DNA of 64,000 nucleotides, from NCBI GenBank assembly GCA_023391415.1, contig JAEWAY010000033.1, forward strand, positions 310,001-374,000, read 5' to 3'. Positions 44,025 to 51,891 of the stretch are shown piece by piece. This DNA is from Bacteroidota bacterium. Lineage in GTDB: Bacteria > Bacteroidota > Bacteroidia > Cytophagales > Cytophagaceae. The stretch's first letter is position 1, and every line of letters begins with the position of its first letter. Under the pieces are notes generated by a model. That model saw only the letters and a list, made by a program, of their open reading frames with translations, was not told the origin of the DNA and did not search any database. The position numbers and the translations under genes are program-made.

Positions 44025-45416
44025 GTGGCACTGATAAAATCAATATCCGGAATCAGAGGTACCATTGGGGGATCACCCGGGGAGGGACTGACTCCCATAG
44101 ACGTAGTTAAATACGCCGCGGCGTACGGAAGCTGGATAAAAACCACTACCGGCAATAAAAAGATCGTTATTGGCCGTGACGCCCGACTCTCGGGAGCGAT
44201 GGTTTCTTCCTTAGTCTCCTCGACTTTACAGGGACTGGGACTTGACGTAGTCGATCTGGGTCTCTCCACCACGCCAACTGTCGAAATGGCCGTAGTAATG
44301 GAAGGAGCGGCGGGCGGCGTTATTCTGACAGCGAGTCACAACCCGATCCAATGGAACGCGCTTAAGCTCCTCAACAGTCAGGGTGAATTTCTTTCCGAGG
44401 ACGCGGGCAAAGAAATATTGGACATCGCCGAAACCGGCGACTTTACTTTCGCGGAAGTCAAAAAACTTGGTTCTTACCATACGGACGACTCCTATCTTCA
44501 AAAGCATATCGACGCGATTCTAAAATTGCCTCTCGTACGGAAAGATCTCATCGCGGACAGGAATTTCCGGATTGCCATTGACGCTGTAAACTCGACAGGA
44601 GGCATAGCCATACCAATGCTTCTGAAAGCTTTAGGAGTAAAGCAGATCTCTGAATTTTACTGTGACCCCAACGGGCATTTTCCCCACAACCCTGAACCGC
44701 TTCCCGAAAATCTGGGCTTTATTTCCAGCGAAGTAGCCAACGGATCCTACGATCTGGGCATTGTGGTTGATCCCGATGTCGACCGCTTGTGCTTCATCAA
44801 TGAAGACGGTAGCATGTTTGGCGAAGAATACACTCTGGTGGCGGTGGCCGACTACGTGCTCAAAAACTCGCCCGGCAATACAGTCTCCAACCTTTCTTCC
44901 ACAAGAGCGCTAAAAGATATCACAGACAAGTACGGCCACGAATACAACGCGGCCGCGGTTGGCGAAGTACACGTAGTCCGCAAAATGAAAGAAACTGGAG
45001 CGGTCATCGGAGGCGAAGGCAATGGAGGAGTGATCTTTCCCGAATTGCACTATGGCCGCGACGCGCTGGTTGGAATCGCTCTTTTTCTGAGTCATCTGGC
45101 GGAATTTGGCAAGTCCGCGTCCATGCTGAGAGCCAAATATCCTTCCTATTATATTTCCAAAAACAAGATAGAACTGACTCCCAGCATCCACGTGGATACG
45201 GTATTGTCGGAAATCCAGAAAAAGTACGCCAAACAACCAATGAGCACCATCGACGGTGTCAAGATAGAATTTGGGAAAGAATGGGTACATCTGCGCGAAT
45301 CCAACACAGAGCCTATTATTCGCATATACGCCGAATCGGATACTTCTTCGACCTCGGAACACCTCGCTAATAAAATCATTATGGACATCAAGGAAATTAT
45401 TTCCTCCAAAACCTGA
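44025..45416 (+). CDS. glmM: Phosphoglucosamine mutase (GlmM type), GTG start
   Basis: A 463-residue phosphohexomutase that converts glucosamine-6-phosphate to glucosamine-1-phosphate for cell wall and LPS precursors. The start is GTG at 44025, supported by AGGAG nine bases upstream and by the family N-terminus (ALIKSISGIRGTIGGSPGEG). The active-site phosphoserine is Ser104 in ILTASHNPIQWN. The metal-binding loop is VDPDVDRLCF, and the sugar-specificity loop is GGEGNGGVIFPELHYGRDAL. The GEGNGG form fits GlmM of Bacteroidota, though a phosphoglucomutase or mannomutase role cannot be excluded. Its TGA overlaps the ATG of the next gene by one base, indicating translational coupling. Confidence 0.9.
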   Translation: MALIKSISGIRGTIGGSPGEGLTPIDVVKYAAAYGSWIKTTTGNKKIVIGRDARLSGAMVSSLVSSTLQGLGLDVVDLGLSTTPTVEMAVVMEGAAGGVILTASHNPIQWNALKLLNSQGEFLSEDAGKEILDIAETGDFTFAEVKKLGSYHTDDSYLQKHIDAILKLPLVRKDLIADRNFRIAIDAVNSTGGIAIPMLLKALGVKQISEFYCDPNGHFPHNPEPLPENLGFISSEVANGSYDLGIVVDPDVDRLCFINEDGSMFGEEYTLVAVADYVLKNSPGNTVSNLSSTRALKDITDKYGHEYNAAAVGEVHVVRKMKETGAVIGGEGNGGVIFPELHYGRDALVGIALFLSHLAEFGKSASMLRAKYPSYYISKNKIELTPSIHVDTVLSEIQKKYAKQPMSTIDGVKIEFGKEWVHLRESNTEPIIRIYAESDTSSTSEHLANKIIMDIKEIISSKT

Positions 45417-46558
45417 TGATGAAGGTATACCTTGACAACGCGGCCACGACCAGGCTGGACGATGAAGTCCTTGAGGCCATGCTTCCCTTCATGCGGGAAA
45501 TATATGGAAATCCCTCTTCCATCCACAGCCATGGGCGGGAAGCCCGGGCGGCGGTCGAGAAAGCCCGGAGAGTTTTCGCCTCCAGGCTAAACGTGTCTCC
45601 CGCCGAAATTTTCTTTACCTCCGGAGGCACCGAGGCGGACAATATGGCCATAGTGTCCTGTATACATACCTATGGATTGAAGCACGCGGTTACTTCCCGC
45701 GTTGAGCACCACGCTGTACTGCATACGCTTCAGCATATGGAAAAGATGGGCCATATCCGACTTAGTTATGTAGATCTGGACGAACATGGCGCTGTTTTGC
45801 CAGAGCGCCTGGAGGAATTGTTACGAAACAATCCTCGCTCGCTGGTTTCACTCATGCACGCCAATAATGAGATTGGAAATATTACGGATATAGAAACCGT
45901 AGGCTCTATCTGCAAAGCCCATGACTCCTTTTTTCATTCGGACACAGTTCAAACGATCACTCATTTGGAAATTGATCCGCGAAAAGCGGGAGCCATGTAT
46001 ATCAACGGATCGGCGCATAAGTTTCATGGGCCGAAAGGAGCCGGCTTTATATATATCAGCGGAGAAGCCCCTTTAAAGCCCTTCATCCAGGGTGGCGCCC
46101 AAGAGAGGGACATGCGGGGAGGCACAGAAAATGTGGCCGCGATAGTAGGTATGGCGAAGGCGTTTGAACTGGCATATGACCGGATAAAAAGCGATCGGGA
46201 GCATATCGAAAATCTCAAACAACTTCTGATCCATGGCCTGAAAACACGAATAAACGGAGTTGAGTTTAACGGTCTGAGCGCGGACCCCCACCAAAGTCTG
46301 TATACGATCCTGAGCGCCTCTCTTCCCGAATCGGATGACAATGAAATGCTGCTTTTTAATCTCGACATTCAGGGAATCTCCGTATCGGGGGGGAGCGCCT
46401 GTACAAGCGGGAGTGTCATCGGGAGTCATGTACTTCAGGCTCTTGGAGTAAATCAAGCGAGGGGGCATATCCGATTTTCATTTAGCCGCTACAATACCGA
46501 AGATGAAATCGATTTTGTCATTGAACGTCTGGTAGAATTTGTCGATAAATCGTCATAA
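45416..46558 (+). CDS. Cysteine desulfurase (NifS/IscS family)
   Basis: A 380-residue PLP enzyme that takes sulfur from L-cysteine for iron-sulfur clusters or tRNA thiolation. Motifs: VYLDNAATTRLDDEVLEAM at the start, LMHANNEIGN, HSDTVQTI, the Schiff-base Lys202 in NGSAHKFHGPKGAGFIY, and the catalytic Cys329 in SVSGGSACTSGSV, so it belongs to the IscS/NifS group with a long active loop. No iscU or other assembly gene is adjacent. It overlaps the glmM stop by one base. A second in-frame ATG directly after (45419) could be the start instead. Confidence 0.93.
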   Translation: MMKVYLDNAATTRLDDEVLEAMLPFMREIYGNPSSIHSHGREARAAVEKARRVFASRLNVSPAEIFFTSGGTEADNMAIVSCIHTYGLKHAVTSRVEHHAVLHTLQHMEKMGHIRLSYVDLDEHGAVLPERLEELLRNNPRSLVSLMHANNEIGNITDIETVGSICKAHDSFFHSDTVQTITHLEIDPRKAGAMYINGSAHKFHGPKGAGFIYISGEAPLKPFIQGGAQERDMRGGTENVAAIVGMAKAFELAYDRIKSDREHIENLKQLLIHGLKTRINGVEFNGLSADPHQSLYTILSASLPESDDNEMLLFNLDIQGISVSGGSACTSGSVIGSHVLQALGVNQARGHIRFSFSRYNTEDEIDFVIERLVEFVDKSS

Positions 46559-46576
46559 TAAAAACGGGTAAAATAC

Positions 46577-46610
46577 ATTCGACGCCATGTCGAATCGCCT
46601 ACACGTGTAG
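46577..46610. repeat. Two adjacent palindromes between the cysteine desulfurase gene and cas6
   Basis: ATTCGAC at 46577-46583 and GTCGAAT at 46589-46595 form a hairpin with a 5-base loop. Four bases later CTACACGTGTAG at 46599-46610 is a perfect 12-base palindrome. No T run follows, so they are not an ordinary terminator. They do not look like CRISPR repeats, because no further copies are seen nearby. They could be operators for cas6 or an RNA structure. Confidence 0.5.
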
Positions 46611-46636
46611 ATGAACGCTCTCTTTTAAAGCACCAA

Positions 46637-46664
46637 TTTGCAATAATTTTTCATTTATATTTTG
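46637..46664 (+). promoter_or_regulatory. Possible promoter of cas6
   Basis: TTTG at 46637-46640 and TATATTTTG at 46656-46664 resemble the Bacteroidota -33 and -7 elements, with one extra base inside the -7 box and a slightly short spacer (15 bases). If real, the cas6 transcript would have a leader of roughly 90 bases before the ATG at 46763. This is a weak prediction. Confidence 0.3.
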
Positions 46665-46762
46665 ATAAAATCCGGAATTTTATGAATTTCAAGGCGGTAA
46701 TCGGAAACCTCATCATATTGCCAAGCTCATGATGAATGATACCTAGTTCAACTTTTTTACCT

Positions 46763-47545
46763 ATGCGATTTAATTTAATTCTTGAAAAGACCAGTTCCCG
46801 AAATTTTTTGCCCTTTAACTATCAATATGAGCTATCCTCATGGATTTACAAGGTTATCGCGGCGGCGGACGCTGATTTTAGTCACTTTCTTCATGGCGGC
46901 GCTTTCAGATCCGGTACGAAGTCCTTTAAACTTTTCACCTTTTCAAACCTTGATTTACGCCCTTTCAAAATTCATAAGCAGCATGGGCGCATTGAAATCA
47001 TCGGAAAGCATGTTGTATTGCAGATCCGTTTTCTGATAGACAAAGCGGCCGAGAATTTCATCAAAGGATTATTCCTAAATCAACAATTTTCCATAGGAGA
47101 TAAAATCAGCGGAGTGGACTTCCGCGTTATCCGCGTCGAGACCGATACTCCTCCTCTTTTCACCGAGACGATGACATACCGTACTTTGTCGCCCATGTGC
47201 GTAAGTGTTCGAGGAGAACGCCACGCTCAATACATAAGTCCCGCGGACCCTGCTTTTGAAAGTCTGCTCTTCGCCAACCTGGTCAGCAAGCTAAGCGCTC
47301 TCCCTGTATTGCATGAAAACAGACCAATACAACTTATCCCCGATGAAGAGCACGGCTTTACACTCTTGTCCGAACCAAAATCCAGGCTTATTTCGATCAA
47401 ATCATTTACCAAGGATGAAACACGTGTTCGAGGCTATGAATTTCAGTTTGAACTGAAAGCGTCTCCACTATTGCAGGAAATCGGCTATTATAGCGGATTT
47501 GGGGAAAAGAACAGCACTGGCTTTGGCTGCGTCGAGGTTGTCTGA
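46763..47545 (+). CDS. cas6: CRISPR-associated endoribonuclease Cas6, isolated from other cas genes
   Basis: A 260-residue RAMP-fold RNase. The start at 46763 (MRFNLILEKTSSRN) is the typical Cas6 opening; an in-frame upstream extension to 46736 adds 9 residues with no family support. The N-terminal ferredoxin-like fold has LPFNYQYELSSWIYKVI, and FSHFLHGGAF with His44 at the position of the usual catalytic His. KSFKLFTFSNL follows. The second fold ends in the Gly-rich loop GFGEKNSTGFGCVEV that marks the family. Cas6 cuts CRISPR precursor RNA within the repeat. Here no cas1, cas2, effector genes or repeat array are visible within the window, and the neighbours are housekeeping genes. It is convergent with the radical SAM gene, 24 bases apart. 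Confidence 0.92.
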   Translation: MRFNLILEKTSSRNFLPFNYQYELSSWIYKVIAAADADFSHFLHGGAFRSGTKSFKLFTFSNLDLRPFKIHKQHGRIEIIGKHVVLQIRFLIDKAAENFIKGLFLNQQFSIGDKISGVDFRVIRVETDTPPLFTETMTYRTLSPMCVSVRGERHAQYISPADPAFESLLFANLVSKLSALPVLHENRPIQLIPDEEHGFTLLSEPKSRLISIKSFTKDETRVRGYEFQFELKASPLLQEIGYYSGFGEKNSTGFGCVEVV

Positions 47546-47569
47546 AACAACGTCCGCGCGCGGTCAATA

Positions 47570-48553
47570 TTAGAAACGCAGATGGCGCCAGGTGCCCTTC
47601 ATGATATTGTACTTGATAGTACTCGGAAAAGCCTTGAACCAGAAACGATTCATATTGACCGCGAAAGAAGGCTGCATATAGCAATTGATCACGCAACCCG
47701 CGCACTCGGGCAAACGTCCTTCCAGCGCCACAAGATCCTTTACTTCAGGTGAAGTATAGAGCGCGTATAGATTATCTTCAATCGGTATCTCCTGTTTGCC
47801 CAAATGATAACATGGCAAAATGAGCTTGTTTTCCGGAGAAATGACAATAGTACTCGAAGCCGCTTTGCATACAGGATCATAAATATTGTTGCCTCCTTCC
47901 AGACGCAAATCGAGAAACGCCCGGTTAAGATAAACATTTTTTCGGCCTACCCACTTCGTTTTTAAAGTCCGGATAGCCTCCTCATCAAGCTTGTTGAGCG
48001 TTCCTTTCGCGTTATATTCAAAAAGCGGATTGATGATCAGCACAAGATTGTTGGGCAGGCATATGGAGTAATATACCTCCTCCAGTTCATCGACAGTGTC
48101 CTTACCGGTAGTAAACAAAATGTCGGGCCTTTCCCCGATACTCCGGGCTATTTTTATCGATTCGATCAATTTGTCATAACACGCGATTCCTCTTGAGCGA
48201 TCATGTCGCTCCCTGTCGGATGAGTCGAGGGAAAAATGCAGCATGTTGACCAAGCCCCTCAAGCGTTCCGCCCATTTGGGATATAAAAGCGCGTTGGTTG
48301 TAAGCGTGGTGATCAAACCCGCTTTTCTGGCCATCGCGAGCAACTCGTCGATCTGACGATGCAAAAGAGGCTCGCCTCCTGTAAAGTCAATGACTTTTAT
48401 TCCGAGTTTCCTTAAATCGCCCAAATTTTTGTATACAGTATCGATGGACGCGTATGACGAGGGTCTTTCCCATATGTCGCAAAAGGAACAACTCGCGTTG
48501 CAGCGATAGGTGACGTAATAATTACACAAGACGGGACGCTTAATCAGCCTCAT
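47570..48553 (-). CDS. Radical SAM protein with C-terminal cysteine-rich region
   Basis: A 327-residue radical SAM enzyme. The N-terminal cluster motif is VTYRCNASCSFCDIWER (Cys18, Cys22, Cys25), which binds the 4Fe-4S cluster that cleaves S-adenosylmethionine. The GGEP motif is IDFTGGEPLLHRQIDEL. Near the C-terminus, cysteines in YDPVCKAASS, LILPCYHLG and PECAGCVINCYM suggest an auxiliary cluster of the SPASM/twitch type. The substrate is unknown; proteins of this kind modify peptides or small metabolites. There is no peptide precursor gene nearby that I can see. It is convergent with cas6, and a functional link between them would be speculation. Confidence 0.88.
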   Translation of the reverse strand: MRLIKRPVLCNYYVTYRCNASCSFCDIWERPSSYASIDTVYKNLGDLRKLGIKVIDFTGGEPLLHRQIDELLAMARKAGLITTLTTNALLYPKWAERLRGLVNMLHFSLDSSDRERHDRSRGIACYDKLIESIKIARSIGERPDILFTTGKDTVDELEEVYYSICLPNNLVLIINPLFEYNAKGTLNKLDEEAIRTLKTKWVGRKNVYLNRAFLDLRLEGGNNIYDPVCKAASSTIVISPENKLILPCYHLGKQEIPIEDNLYALYTSPEVKDLVALEGRLPECAGCVINCYMQPSFAVNMNRFWFKAFPSTIKYNIMKGTWRHLRF

Positions 48554-48604
48554 GGACGCAAGATAGGTATTCCCGCGTGAATTTGTCTATCCTGAAGCCT
48601 GATG

Positions 48605-48637
48605 AAAAATAAAAATAGGCCGCTATCGCAGCCTATT
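48605..48637 (-). terminator. Terminator after the Lmo0937-like small gene (minus strand)
   Basis: Read on the minus strand, AATAGGC (48637-48631) pairs with GCCTATT (48620-48614) around a 10-base loop. It is followed by a T-rich tract (TTTATTTTTC). It lies just after the stop of the 50-residue gene at 48653. Confidence 0.75.
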
Positions 48638-48652
48638 CCTCGCGATATTACG

Positions 48653-48805
48653 CTATATCGAACGACCTCTGATAAGCCGGAACAATACGGCTATCACAGC
48701 TAGTACCAACAATATGTGAATAAGTCCACCAGCGTCAAACGCCGTAAGTCCCACAATCCAGCCTATTATCAGCAGAATCGCTACAAGATACAATAATCCA
48801 CTCAT
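48653..48805 (-). CDS. Lmo0937-family small membrane protein
   Basis: A 50-residue peptide. It opens MSGLLYLVAILLIIGWIVGL and ends LFRLIRGRSI, with two hydrophobic helices and a basic tail. The Leu-rich N-terminus, the GWI-G-TAF-AGG turn and the ending RLIRGR match the short Lmo0937 family of membrane peptides found in many bacteria, often near stress genes. The function is unknown. Read on the minus strand from 48805, it is preceded by a purine-rich ribosome-binding region (GGAGAGCTGGG). It is upstream of the radical SAM gene and downstream of the TerB-like gene, on the same strand. Confidence 0.85.
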   Translation of the reverse strand: MSGLLYLVAILLIIGWIVGLTAFDAGGLIHILLVLAVIAVLFRLIRGRSI

Positions 48806-48872
48806 CCCAGCTCTCCTTTCCTTTTTAGATTCCCATCTTTACGTTTTAAACACCGGTCAACGCCTAAAAGTG

Positions 48873-49250
48873 CTACCGTACATCGACAAACGCTACTCTC
48901 TTTTCAAGATCCTTCAGAATCTGATCGATTGACTCGGGAATAACATCCATCTTCGCCGCGATCTCCCGGCATATAGCGATCTCCTCCGGAGTGGTAACAT
49001 GATCGATTAAAGCCATTTCGGCCAAATCATAAAGCATCTGAAGCCTTTCACCCAAATCTTTCGGAAAGATCGTCTTTACCTTATCCGGGTCACTGAGCAT
49101 CCGGCTCAGCCTGTCAGGACTTATCTGATACTTCACGGCTTTTATTTCAAGAAACTCCCTTTCGCTTCTTGATAAATTGCCATCGGCCAGAGCGACCATA
49201 AGTAAGTTTCTCAGGTGGCATAAATTCCGTAATTTCTTCCGCTTTTTCAT
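48873..49250 (-). CDS. TerB-like (tellurite resistance/stress) protein
   Basis: A 125-residue helical protein with the TerB/DjlA-type pattern: LLMVALADGNLSRSEREFLE with Asp, Gly and Glu spaced as in the family, and later LYDLAEMALIDHVTTPEEI, the second copy of the same D-x-x-x-x-EE motif. These acidic positions bind metal in TerB. No DnaJ domain is present. It sits next to a small membrane peptide and an Hsp20-like gene, a set consistent with a general stress locus. The precise role is unknown. Confidence 0.82.
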   Translation of the reverse strand: MKKRKKLRNLCHLRNLLMVALADGNLSRSEREFLEIKAVKYQISPDRLSRMLSDPDKVKTIFPKDLGERLQMLYDLAEMALIDHVTTPEEIAICREIAAKMDVIPESIDQILKDLEKRVAFVDVR

Positions 49251-49432
49251 CTGATAGAAGAATGTTTCTTCGAGGCATATACGTAACTCGTTTCTCTCTC
49301 GATAGCGATTGTGGAAAAGTTTATTTCACCCACCCATCAACACTGTCAAAATGACACTATAATCATGTTCTCATAAAAGAAACAACGACAATATGGCGTA
49401 TTTCGCCTATTGGAATATGAATTGAAACGATA

Positions 49433-49858
49433 ATGACAAAACCGGAAAAAGCTATGAATATATTAGAGAATAAAAAACTACTAAGGCGCTTGCTAAAACA
49501 GGCGGATAGTTTCAATACCATCGGCGGGGGATCCTCGGCGCCTATATTGAACACAATACAATCGGGCGACAATCTGGTCTTATCCCTAAAAATACCAGGA
49601 GTTCGGCCAGACGCGTATCAGGTTTTCACTCATCACGATGAATTAGTCCTGATCGTATTAGATACGCCCGTCAATGAATCCGCCACATGGAAGGAGGATG
49701 GCGACATACCCAGGTTCATACACAAAATGGAGATTCCCGATTATGTGGAACGGGAAAATATTGAAGCGCTCTATGAAGATGGAGTATTGCGGGTAATTCT
49801 TCCGTCCAGAAATCGCTCGCTAAACAAAACCCGGCAGATCAATGTTAAACAGATCTGA
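49433..49858 (+). CDS. Small heat-shock protein (Hsp20/alpha-crystallin family)
   Basis: A 141-residue chaperone-like protein. The alpha-crystallin domain spans about 38-132: a first strand (LVLSLKIPGVRPDAYQVF), a middle loop and LYEDGVLRVILPSR, which includes the conserved G-L/V-x-V/I motif of Hsp20. The N-terminal arm is short and ends with a Gly/Ser stretch (NTIGGGSSAP). It is somewhat diverged: the middle part (LVLIVLDTPVNESATW) lacks the usual GER-like segment. It would prevent protein aggregation under stress. It is divergent from the TerB-like gene, so both may respond to the same signal. Confidence 0.85.
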   Translation: MTKPEKAMNILENKKLLRRLLKQADSFNTIGGGSSAPILNTIQSGDNLVLSLKIPGVRPDAYQVFTHHDELVLIVLDTPVNESATWKEDGDIPRFIHKMEIPDYVERENIEALYEDGVLRVILPSRNRSLNKTRQINVKQI

Positions 49859-50001
49859 ATCTGTAAAAGAGACGTTATTGTTTAGCTAATAAAAGACAAA
49901 GTCGGCGCTTTGGGAAAAGTAAAATTCTATGAAAAGACGGAGTACTTTTGAAGAATGCAAAAGATTACAATATTTTCGTAGAATTTTCCTGTTTAAAATG
50001 T

Positions 50002-50009
50002 TAAATTTG
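50002..50009 (+). promoter_or_regulatory. Possible -7 box before the 47-residue lipoprotein gene
   Basis: TAAATTTG fits the TAnnTTTG consensus exactly, 21 bases before the ATG at 50031. It supports the small downstream gene being expressed on its own. A -33 element is not clear. Confidence 0.4.
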
Positions 50010-50030
50010 TCTTCTTGCAAAGTTTAAACT

Positions 50031-50174
50031 ATGAAAAAGCTACTCATTCTATTTATTATTGCCGGATTTCTTAGCAGTTCTTGCAGTGTTGGCTGGTCAG
50101 GTAAGTTTCATAAGGAAAACTGGGGAACTCCAAAGCCCAAAAAAGCGAAGAAAGGAAAAAACTACAGCAGATAA
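50031..50174 (+). CDS. Very small lipoprotein of unknown function
   Basis: A 47-residue frame opening MKKLLILFIIAGFLSSSCSV, with a textbook lipoprotein signal (lipobox SSSC, Cys18), then a short polar part with several Lys (KPKKAKKGKNYSR). A perfect -7 box lies upstream. After processing about 30 residues would remain, too few for a fold, so it may be a structural or regulatory peptide. Similar tiny lipoproteins with a basic tail occur in Bacteroidota, but I cannot name a family. It runs into the convergent exonuclease gene 26 bases later. Confidence 0.72.
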   Translation: MKKLLILFIIAGFLSSSCSVGWSGKFHKENWGTPKPKKAKKGKNYSR

Positions 50175-50200
50175 AATAGAAATATACGACGAAAAGCCTT

Positions 50201-51544
50201 CTAGTAATAAATGATATTGGAAGGCTTTTCCTTCTTCAGCCACTGGTTCAACACTTTATGAGACTCGGGATTATCAGGAAGACTCCGCGTGTACAACTTG
50301 GCTTCCTCAGGACTACTGACACAAACATCCTTATCAACAAAGCCATAACCGACCAGCGAGCCTTTTTCAACCATAATGATGGACAACTCGTCCGGATTTC
50401 GTCCCCGGCCCATAATCATATAGTTTCTACCTTCCTTCATCATTCCCAAGGCCTCTTTTACTTTCTGATTATAGATTTCCGGAGCCGTCAAAAGGCAAAT
50501 GGAAGAGCAGGAAGGGCAAGCGTCTTTTCGCAAGCCGCACTTCCGCTCACACAAGCCGAACCGGGCGACCGCGGAAAATAAAAAATTTCTCGCCTCCAGA
50601 AAACCGCGAAAACTTAATACCGGCTCCATGGAAATCACCTTTTTTCCTATCGACAAACGCGAATAACCCGCGGGATCCTCGTACATATATATTCCGTACG
50701 TAGTTCCAGTTTTTTTAGCTTCACGATTGAAAGCCGGCCAGAAGCGTTTGATCTCGGCGATCTCCAGCAACAGACTAACCAGCTCATTCCCGCACAACGT
50801 ATAACTAATGTCGTATATGGATAGAAAAAGACGCTGTTTTTGCCTGGATTCGGAGCCACTGGCGAAATGTCCCTTAATCCTTTTGCGGAGATTATCAGCT
50901 TTGCCTACATAGATTATCTTCTGATGTTCATCATGAAAGTAGTAGATACCCGGCAATTCCGGAATTTTATCATATGTGTTCCTCGAAAGATTGGGGGGCA
51001 AAACCCCCTCTCCCGAATTTCGCTTCGCGCTTTTGTCAATCGCTTCCTTATCCAACGCGAAAAGCATATGAAAAAGCGTGGCGGTAGCCTCCGCGTCTCC
51101 CATAGCCCGGTGACGAGCGGTAATCGCTATTCCCAGTTCCGCGCACAACGCGCCCAGGCTATAAGTACGATGTCCTGGTATGATCTTGCGGGAGAGTCGT
51201 ACCGTACACAATCTCCCGGGATTAAAATCCATCCCTTCCCTCGCGAACTCCGACTTCAGGAAACCATAATCAAAGCTTACATTGTGCGCTACAAATATAT
51301 TTCCTTTTAAAATCTCCATAAGCGTTTCGCAGATATCTGAAAACACCGGCGCGTCCCGCGTATCAGCCGTCTCGATACCCGTGAGACCGGAAATCCAGTA
51401 GGGAATCGACACGCCGGGATTAATCAGCGTCTGATACGAAGAAAGCGTCTTCCGGCCATCGGTTACTACCACAGCGATTTCAATGATCCGGTCATAGGCG
51501 GTATTCGAACCGGTTGTTTCTATATCCACAATCGCGTACATCAC
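50201..51544 (-). CDS. DnaQ-like exonuclease fused to a GIY-YIG endonuclease domain
   Basis: A 447-residue nuclease. The N-terminal 3'-5' exonuclease (DEDDh) has IVDIETTGSNTAYDRIIE with Asp7 and Glu9, VAHNVSFDYGFL, and HRAMGDAEAT with His145 and Asp150. A linker is followed by a GIY-YIG domain at about 195-275 (PGIYYFHDEHQKIIYVGKAD, with Arg220), as in UvrC and Cho. A Cys-rich region (about 335-355: FGLCERKCGLRKDACPSC) and a C-terminal region of about 90 residues follow. Such fusions of proofreading-type exonuclease and UvrC-like nuclease are known in bacteria and probably act in nucleotide excision repair. The gene stands alone on the minus strand. Confidence 0.92.
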   Translation of the reverse strand: MMYAIVDIETTGSNTAYDRIIEIAVVVTDGRKTLSSYQTLINPGVSIPYWISGLTGIETADTRDAPVFSDICETLMEILKGNIFVAHNVSFDYGFLKSEFAREGMDFNPGRLCTVRLSRKIIPGHRTYSLGALCAELGIAITARHRAMGDAEATATLFHMLFALDKEAIDKSAKRNSGEGVLPPNLSRNTYDKIPELPGIYYFHDEHQKIIYVGKADNLRKRIKGHFASGSESRQKQRLFLSIYDISYTLCGNELVSLLLEIAEIKRFWPAFNREAKKTGTTYGIYMYEDPAGYSRLSIGKKVISMEPVLSFRGFLEARNFLFSAVARFGLCERKCGLRKDACPSCSSICLLTAPEIYNQKVKEALGMMKEGRNYMIMGRGRNPDELSIIMVEKGSLVGYGFVDKDVCVSSPEEAKLYTRSLPDNPESHKVLNQWLKKEKPSNIIYY

Positions 51545-51603
51545 GCCAATTTAGCTAAATTTTGTAGCAAAACATTTGCTCCCTTTGTAAAGTTATCAAA
51601 CAT

Positions 51604-51723
51604 ATGGTAAGCGACCCTCACAACGAAAAACCCGTATGGTATTGGATAGCGCTAAGGATTGGGACATTTCTGGCCGTCCTGCTCTTGTTATATTTACTGT
51701 ATTTCCTGTTCGGAAACGAGTAA
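51604..51723 (+). CDS. Predicted 39-residue single-helix membrane peptide
   Basis: The frame MVSDPHNEKPVWYWIALRIG, then a hydrophobic Leu-rich helix ending YFLFGNE, gives one membrane segment with a short polar N-terminus. It starts 59 bases from the divergent exonuclease start. There is no obvious ribosome-binding site, as is usual in this phylum. The composition (WYW-I-LR then a Leu-rich helix) looks like a genuine small membrane peptide, but I cannot name the family and it could be a chance frame. Confidence 0.5.
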   Translation: MVSDPHNEKPVWYWIALRIGTFLAVLLLLYLLYFLFGNE

Positions 51724-51891
51724 ACCTCCCCGACACCATGACCATCCGACCTCTTATATAACAAAATAATTTGTTGATTATAAGATGACTTTATCCGGAA
51801 ACTCTTATTTTTTTCAGAAAATACGTCCACCTTGCTATGCACGCATAACATATTTTGAAGACGCTCGTTTAATCCATTCAAAGGTTACTTT

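Noticed and set aside
46559..46762. Searched for a CRISPR array next to cas6
   Set aside because: Only two single palindromes are present, with no regularly spaced repeats here or in the gap after cas6.
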